Shown one piece after another: positions 7,880 through 10,240 of a DNA stretch of 10,240 nt. The notes under the pieces are model-generated. The model saw nothing but the letters and a program-made list of their open reading frames with translations. It did no database searches and was not told where the DNA came from. Every line of letters starts with the position of its first letter. The first letter of the stretch is position 1. The stretch spans positions 1 through 10,240 of the forward strand of contig JAZRVD010000129.1 of NCBI GenBank assembly GCA_045598945.1, read 5' to 3'. Source of the DNA: Colimorpha sp045598945 (lineage in GTDB: Bacteria > Bacteroidota > Bacteroidia > Bacteroidales > P3). A program made the translations under genes and the position numbers.

Positions 7880-8156
7880 AATTTTTTGATTTATTAAGTT
7901 GTGCTTCCAGTTCTTCGATGGTGGGGATAAGCCCTTCTACTTTTGCAGGATAGAGTTTTTCAAGTTCGTAGGCAGAAATCCCTATGGCTGGTTGCTGCCT
8001 TCGAGGGCATACTGTGCCAGTGTTGTTGTCTTTAGACTTGCAGACTAATAGACCTATGGTGGGGTTGTCGTCGTGGTGTTTCTTTTCTTGTTCGTTTGTC
8101 TTTGGGATGAACATGGTCAGTTGTACCTCTTGAATATCCAGTTTGTTTTCCAGCAA
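7857..8156 (-). pseudogene. yhcG-like (DUF1016) nuclease C-terminal remnant, copy 1, frameshifted
   Basis: An ORF of 99 codons whose end matches the C-terminus of YhcG/DUF1016 PD-(D/E)XK proteins: DNPTIGLLVCKSKD then GISAYELEKLYPAKVEGLIPTIEELEAQLN. Between these blocks the frame reads NTGTVCPRRQQPA, which makes no family sense. Compared with copy 2 the DNA has one extra base near 8027 and one missing base near 7988; read without them it gives TLAQYALEGSNQPIGIS, the expected motif. These are two compensating indels, so this is a decayed fragment. The N-terminal domain and catalytic core are absent. The frame runs 23 bases into hsdS. Upstream of about 8073 similarity to copy 2 becomes weak (VQL...N...K...DDNP only). 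Expression as a short peptide cannot be excluded. Confidence 0.75.
7861..8073. repeat. Direct repeat copy 1 (yhcG end joined to hsdS start)
   Basis: About 213 bases match 9506-9719 in the same orientation, about 84% identical by eye with a few single-base indels. The repeat covers the last roughly 70 codons of the yhcG-like frame and the first seven codons of hsdS (MKHHWEY). The match begins abruptly at hsdS codon 7. Confidence 0.85.
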
Positions 8157-8192
8157 TGGTACATCATATTTCCCAGGTTTTCTATTCGTAAT

Positions 8193-9356
8193 TCAAAAGA
8201 TAATCTTGGCGTTGCCGTCAAAGGCAGATATTTCGGCGGCGAGAGTGTTCAGGTTGTGGAAACGGCTGTAATTGGAGTTGGACGGTACACCGGCAACGGG
8301 AGCCATATTGTCGAGTCCCCAAGGAGCAAGAATTAGCAGGGTGCCGTTGGCACAAGCCTCGAAGCGCTGCTTCTCAGGTTTCCAATATGGGTTTACGGGG
8401 TCTTTTTGCAGATGGATAAGCGGGAAGCCTTTTTCTAAACATTCGTTTTTCATCAGCAATTCGCCAAGCGAGATGCCTGGCGTTACAATCACCGTTGCCC
8501 CGTTTATGATGGCAGACAGCCATTGTTTGTGTTGGGTGGCATAATCGGCGGTGTTTTCGTAGGGTTGTCCGTTTTGTGGATGGGTACGGTGGCATTGCAC
8601 TTGAATTTTATTCGCCCATCGCAAAAGGAAGAGGTTGCCAAAGGAACCGTAAAAGCGGTTGCCTATCTGCACTTTCAAGCATCGCCGCATCACATCGGGC
8701 AAGGCTTTTCTAAGGATACTGCGGCGGGGGTTGTCGTTGACGTATGCAATCATCGCCGCACGGTGGCGGTCGTCGAGGCACACGGTGTCATCGTAGTTGT
8801 CGTCAAAAAGTGGCTGATGTTCTCGACCAACCAAGGTGTAGTATTCTTGTCGCTGCTTCTTTGACAGTGCACGAATAAGAGCGCCTTCGCTGCTGTATTT
8901 CATTGCTTTCTCTTGTAGCCAGCTGGGTGTCTTCGGGTCGTTCAGGTCGACCGTTATCGGTCGACCTGAAGAGGCAGACATGTTCTGAAGCTGTTGCCAG
9001 CAACTGGTACATGACGCTTTGAAAGCCTGCATAATATCGCCCAAATTCCATTGCATTGGTTGCAGCACCTCTATAACTCCGTGGAAATGATCGGGCATGC
9101 AAACGCAAGCATGAACCATCACATGATTGCCGTGAGCCGCTTGTCTTTCGGGGGTCTGTTCCCACAATTGCCGCACCTTTTCACCTAAAGTAGACGGTTT
9201 CACCTCAGGATGGGCGACATCCTGATTTAGGCGGCCCAACAATGCCTCCCGCCCCCTCACTATCAAAGTAACGAGATAGACGCCTCGACCATAATAATCA
9301 TGTCCAGGGTTGCGCGGGCGATATGACAAATATGATGTTTCTTCAGTCATCGGCAT
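8193..9356 (-). CDS. REP-associated tyrosine transposase (RAYT, IS200/Y1-like) with C-terminal extension
   Basis: A 387-residue protein. The first roughly 215 residues are an IS200-type Y1 transposase domain: VYLVTLIVRGRE (26-37), the HUH metal motif CMPDHFHGVIEV with H90 and H92, a DNA-contact helix IMQAFKASCTSCW (108-120), and DDNYDDTVCLDD...AYVNDNPRR (185-212), which should hold the catalytic tyrosine (Y188 or Y205, not certain). RAYTs cut and join single-stranded DNA at REP palindromes and are usually host-resident genes. This one is well over typical RAYT length. Residues about 245-387 form an extra domain with alternating strands and GATVIVTPGISLGE...GFPLIHL...ACANGTLLILAPW; this looks Rossmann-like and faintly like DprA/LOG proteins, a guess. 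ATG at 9354-9356, with a second Met two codons later. A perfect palindrome lies inside the gene at 8941-8970. Its GC content is nearer hsdR than hsdS. Confidence 0.85.
   Translation of the reverse strand: MPMTEETSYLSYRPRNPGHDYYGRGVYLVTLIVRGREALLGRLNQDVAHPEVKPSTLGEKVRQLWEQTPERQAAHGNHVMVHACVCMPDHFHGVIEVLQPMQWNLGDIMQAFKASCTSCWQQLQNMSASSGRPITVDLNDPKTPSWLQEKAMKYSSEGALIRALSKKQRQEYYTLVGREHQPLFDDNYDDTVCLDDRHRAAMIAYVNDNPRRSILRKALPDVMRRCLKVQIGNRFYGSFGNLFLLRWANKIQVQCHRTHPQNGQPYENTADYATQHKQWLSAIINGATVIVTPGISLGELLMKNECLEKGFPLIHLQKDPVNPYWKPEKQRFEACANGTLLILAPWGLDNMAPVAGVPSNSNYSRFHNLNTLAAEISAFDGNAKIIF
8941..8970. repeat. Perfect palindrome, REP-like, inside the RAYT coding sequence
   Basis: Arms ttcaggtcgaccg (8941-8953) and cggtcgacctgaa (8958-8970) are exactly complementary, 13 bp, around the loop ttat. 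It encodes about residues 128-138 of the RAYT (SGRPITVDLN). GC-rich stem, short loop and association with a RAYT resemble REP elements, which normally lie outside the gene. Confidence 0.8.
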
Positions 9357-9416
9357 TGGTGTTTAGCAAGGTCATCGTTTCTAATGTTGTGGCTCGTTTA
9401 TCTCTTCGGTTTAACA

Positions 9417-9524
9417 CTACATCATCTTTTTGAGCTCTGCCACTGCGGCGTTGATTTCAGCTTCGAGGCTTTCGATTCTTCCAAGGATCACCTCGGGCTG
9501 CTCGTATTCCCAATCGTGCTTCAT
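9417..9524 (-). pseudogene. 35-codon remnant ORF beginning like HsdS
   Basis: ATG 9522-9524 overlaps the TGA of yhcG copy 2 (ATGA), and the frame ends at TAG 9417-9419. It begins MKHDWEYEQP, close to the MKHHWEYKKL start of the intact hsdS, then continues EVILGRIESLEAEINAAVAE and ends LKKMM. The second part is a short amphipathic, coiled-coil-like helix of the kind that closes HsdM or HsdS proteins. I read it as a deletion remnant in which an hsdS-like start has been joined to a distal tail. A genuine small gene is also possible, since the frame is clean and the start overlap is well placed. Confidence 0.55.
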
Positions 9525-9719
9525 GATTCTTCTGTTTTATTCAATTGGGCTTCCAGTTCTTCAATGGTAGGGATAAGTCCTTCCACTTTTGTTGGATAGA
9601 GTTTTTTGAGTTCGTAGGCGGAGATACCAATGGGTTGGTTGCTGTCTTCGAGTTCGTACTGCGCCAGGGTGTTGTCTTTGGACTTGCAGACTAATAGACC
9701 TATGGTTGGGTTGTCGTCG
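9506..9719. repeat. Direct repeat copy 2 (yhcG end joined to hsdS-like start)
   Basis: The second copy of the repeat at 7861-8073, same orientation, about 1.65 kb away. Together they flank the RAYT gene. The match runs from codon 7 of the remnant ORF back to the DDNPTIG codons of the yhcG-like frame. Confidence 0.85.
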
Positions 9720-9823
9720 GGACGTTTCATCAAATGATTACATGCCACAACATAGGTTCCCAGCTGGACTATGCTTAATAAACGTAGGTTTTTCCCCAGT
9801 TTGCAACGGACCTTAATCCACAA
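9521..9823 (-). pseudogene. yhcG-like (DUF1016) nuclease C-terminal remnant, copy 2
   Basis: A 100-codon ORF. From about residue 20 on it matches the C-terminal end of YhcG-type nucleases: QLGTYVVACNHLMKRPDDNP, then TIGLLVCKSKDNTLAQYELE, NQPIGISAYELKKLYP and GLIPTIEELEAQLNKTEES. The first 18 or so residues (MWIKVRCKLGKNLRLLS) do not fit the family, and the DUF1016 domain and the catalytic D/E-x-K segment that should lie upstream are missing, because the winged-helix gene stops only about 50 bases before. It is therefore a 5'-truncated fragment, although unlike copy 1 the remaining part is in frame. YhcG-like genes are often found in or beside type I restriction operons, which fits the location. 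Confidence 0.75.
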
Positions 9824-9872
9824 TATACGCCCAGAATGGTGTATTTAGATGTAAAAATCTGGTCGCTTAGGA

Positions 9873-10240
9873 CTAATCAACGATTTCCCAATGACCTCCC
9901 TTGTCGCCGCCAGTACGTTTTACAATATGACACATCGCTTTTATGTCGCGTCTAATAGTACTCGTCGAAAACTTTATTTTCTTTGTCATTTGTTTAAGTG
10001 AAATTGTTGGATTGTTTTTTATTAGATTGAGTATGATTAATTGGCGTTCACTCAGATTTGTATATTTGTTTTCTTGCTCATTTTCTTGTTCATCTTCCTG
10101 TTTACTCGTCTTTGCAATCGCTTGTAGTTCAGTTAGATTAGTATTCTTGTTTTCTTGTTCATTTTCTTGTTCATTTTCTTGTTCACTCGTCTTTGCAATC
10201 GCTTGTAGTTCAGTTAGATTAGTATTCTTGTTTTCTTGCT
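9873..10240 (-). CDS. C-terminal part of a winged-helix protein, probably AlbA_2/Schlafen-type ATP-binding protein (partial)
   Basis: A minus-strand frame enters from the right edge and ends at TAG 9873-9875, giving 121 residues. The first roughly 60 are a glutamate/glutamine/asparagine-rich low-complexity tract made of a 27-residue repeat (NKNTNLTELQAIAKTS plus QEN/EQE units). A winged-helix domain follows: NLSERQLIILNLIKNNPTIS, then a recognition-helix-like FSTSTIRRDIKAM, then the wing GGDKGGHWEIVD at the C-terminus. That ending is typical of Bacteroidetes proteins with an AlbA_2 (Schlafen-like) ATP-binding domain, which are common in type I restriction loci; the main domain is outside the window, so this assignment is inference. 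The yhcG remnant follows on the same strand. Confidence 0.75.
   Translation of the reverse strand, partial: QENKNTNLTELQAIAKTSEQENEQENEQENKNTNLTELQAIAKTSKQEDEQENEQENKYTNLSERQLIILNLIKNNPTISLKQMTKKIKFSTSTIRRDIKAMCHIVKRTGGDKGGHWEIVD
10104..10240. repeat. 81-bp coding tandem repeat, truncated by the window end
   Basis: The segment starting actcgtctttgcaatcgctt recurs at 10104 and 10185, a period of exactly 81 bp (27 codons), almost identical over the visible part. Inside each unit a 12-bp motif coding Q-E-N-E is itself repeated. A degenerate third unit lies at about 10045-10103 and merges into the winged-helix domain. The number of units to the right is unknown. Confidence 0.9.

Noticed and set aside
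8157..9416. Target-site duplications or terminal inverted repeats marking the RAYT as an insertion sequence
   Set aside because: I found no convincing terminal hairpins or short duplications next to the gene; only the larger flanking direct repeats are evident.
10104..10240. Possible CRISPR array from regular repeats
   Set aside because: The 81-bp units are contiguous without unique spacers and stay in one reading frame, so this is a coding tandem repeat.
7880..10240. Deletion of hsdM from the locus
   Set aside because: hsdM is absent from the window, but type I operons often have it further upstream, beyond the right edge; absence here proves nothing.

Overview
The window looks like a chromosomal stretch from a Bacteroidales bacterium, probably Prevotella-like. 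The reasons are Bacteroidetes-style gene families (DUF456 protein, small AlaX-like editing protein, YhcG-type PD-(D/E)XK nuclease remnants, an HsdS beginning MKHxWEY), the lack of Shine-Dalgarno sites, and a good TAnnTTTG-type -7 promoter element. The genus is inference. Nearly everything lies on the minus strand, so transcription runs from right to left.

The left edge holds the last 38 codons of an unrecognised plus-strand gene, closed by a strong intrinsic terminator (148-194). Facing it is a tightly coupled pair, an AlaX-like trans-editing protein (849-1334) and a DUF456 membrane protein (353-847), followed by a very C-rich, G-poor transcript tail that may be a Rho-dependent termination zone.

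The centre is a type I restriction-modification locus: hsdR (1411-4728) and hsdS (6785-7879). Nested between them is an AT-rich two-gene cassette with its own apparent promoter, an AAA/ABC-type ATPase (5573-6673) and a TOPRIM-like, RloB-like partner (4766-5569). This is a probable second anti-phage module, comparable in plan to AbiL, PARIS or split OLD-family systems, but I cannot assign it to a named type. No hsdM lies in the window; it would be expected to the right.

The right third is rearranged. Two copies of a roughly 213-base direct repeat, each carrying the end of a yhcG-like nuclease gene joined to the start of an hsdS-like reading frame, flank a REP-associated tyrosine transposase gene (RAYT, 8193-9356). 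That gene has an unusual C-terminal domain and a perfect 13-bp-arm palindrome inside its own coding sequence. One yhcG copy has two compensating frameshifts; the other leads into a 35-residue remnant ORF. At the right edge is the C-terminal part of a winged-helix protein, probably an AlbA_2/Schlafen-type ATP-binding protein, preceded by an 81-bp (27-codon) coding tandem repeat cut by the window end.

Taken together this is a defence hotspot: a restriction locus with an accessory ATPase-nuclease pair, signs of recombination at the hsdS start, and a resident RAYT.
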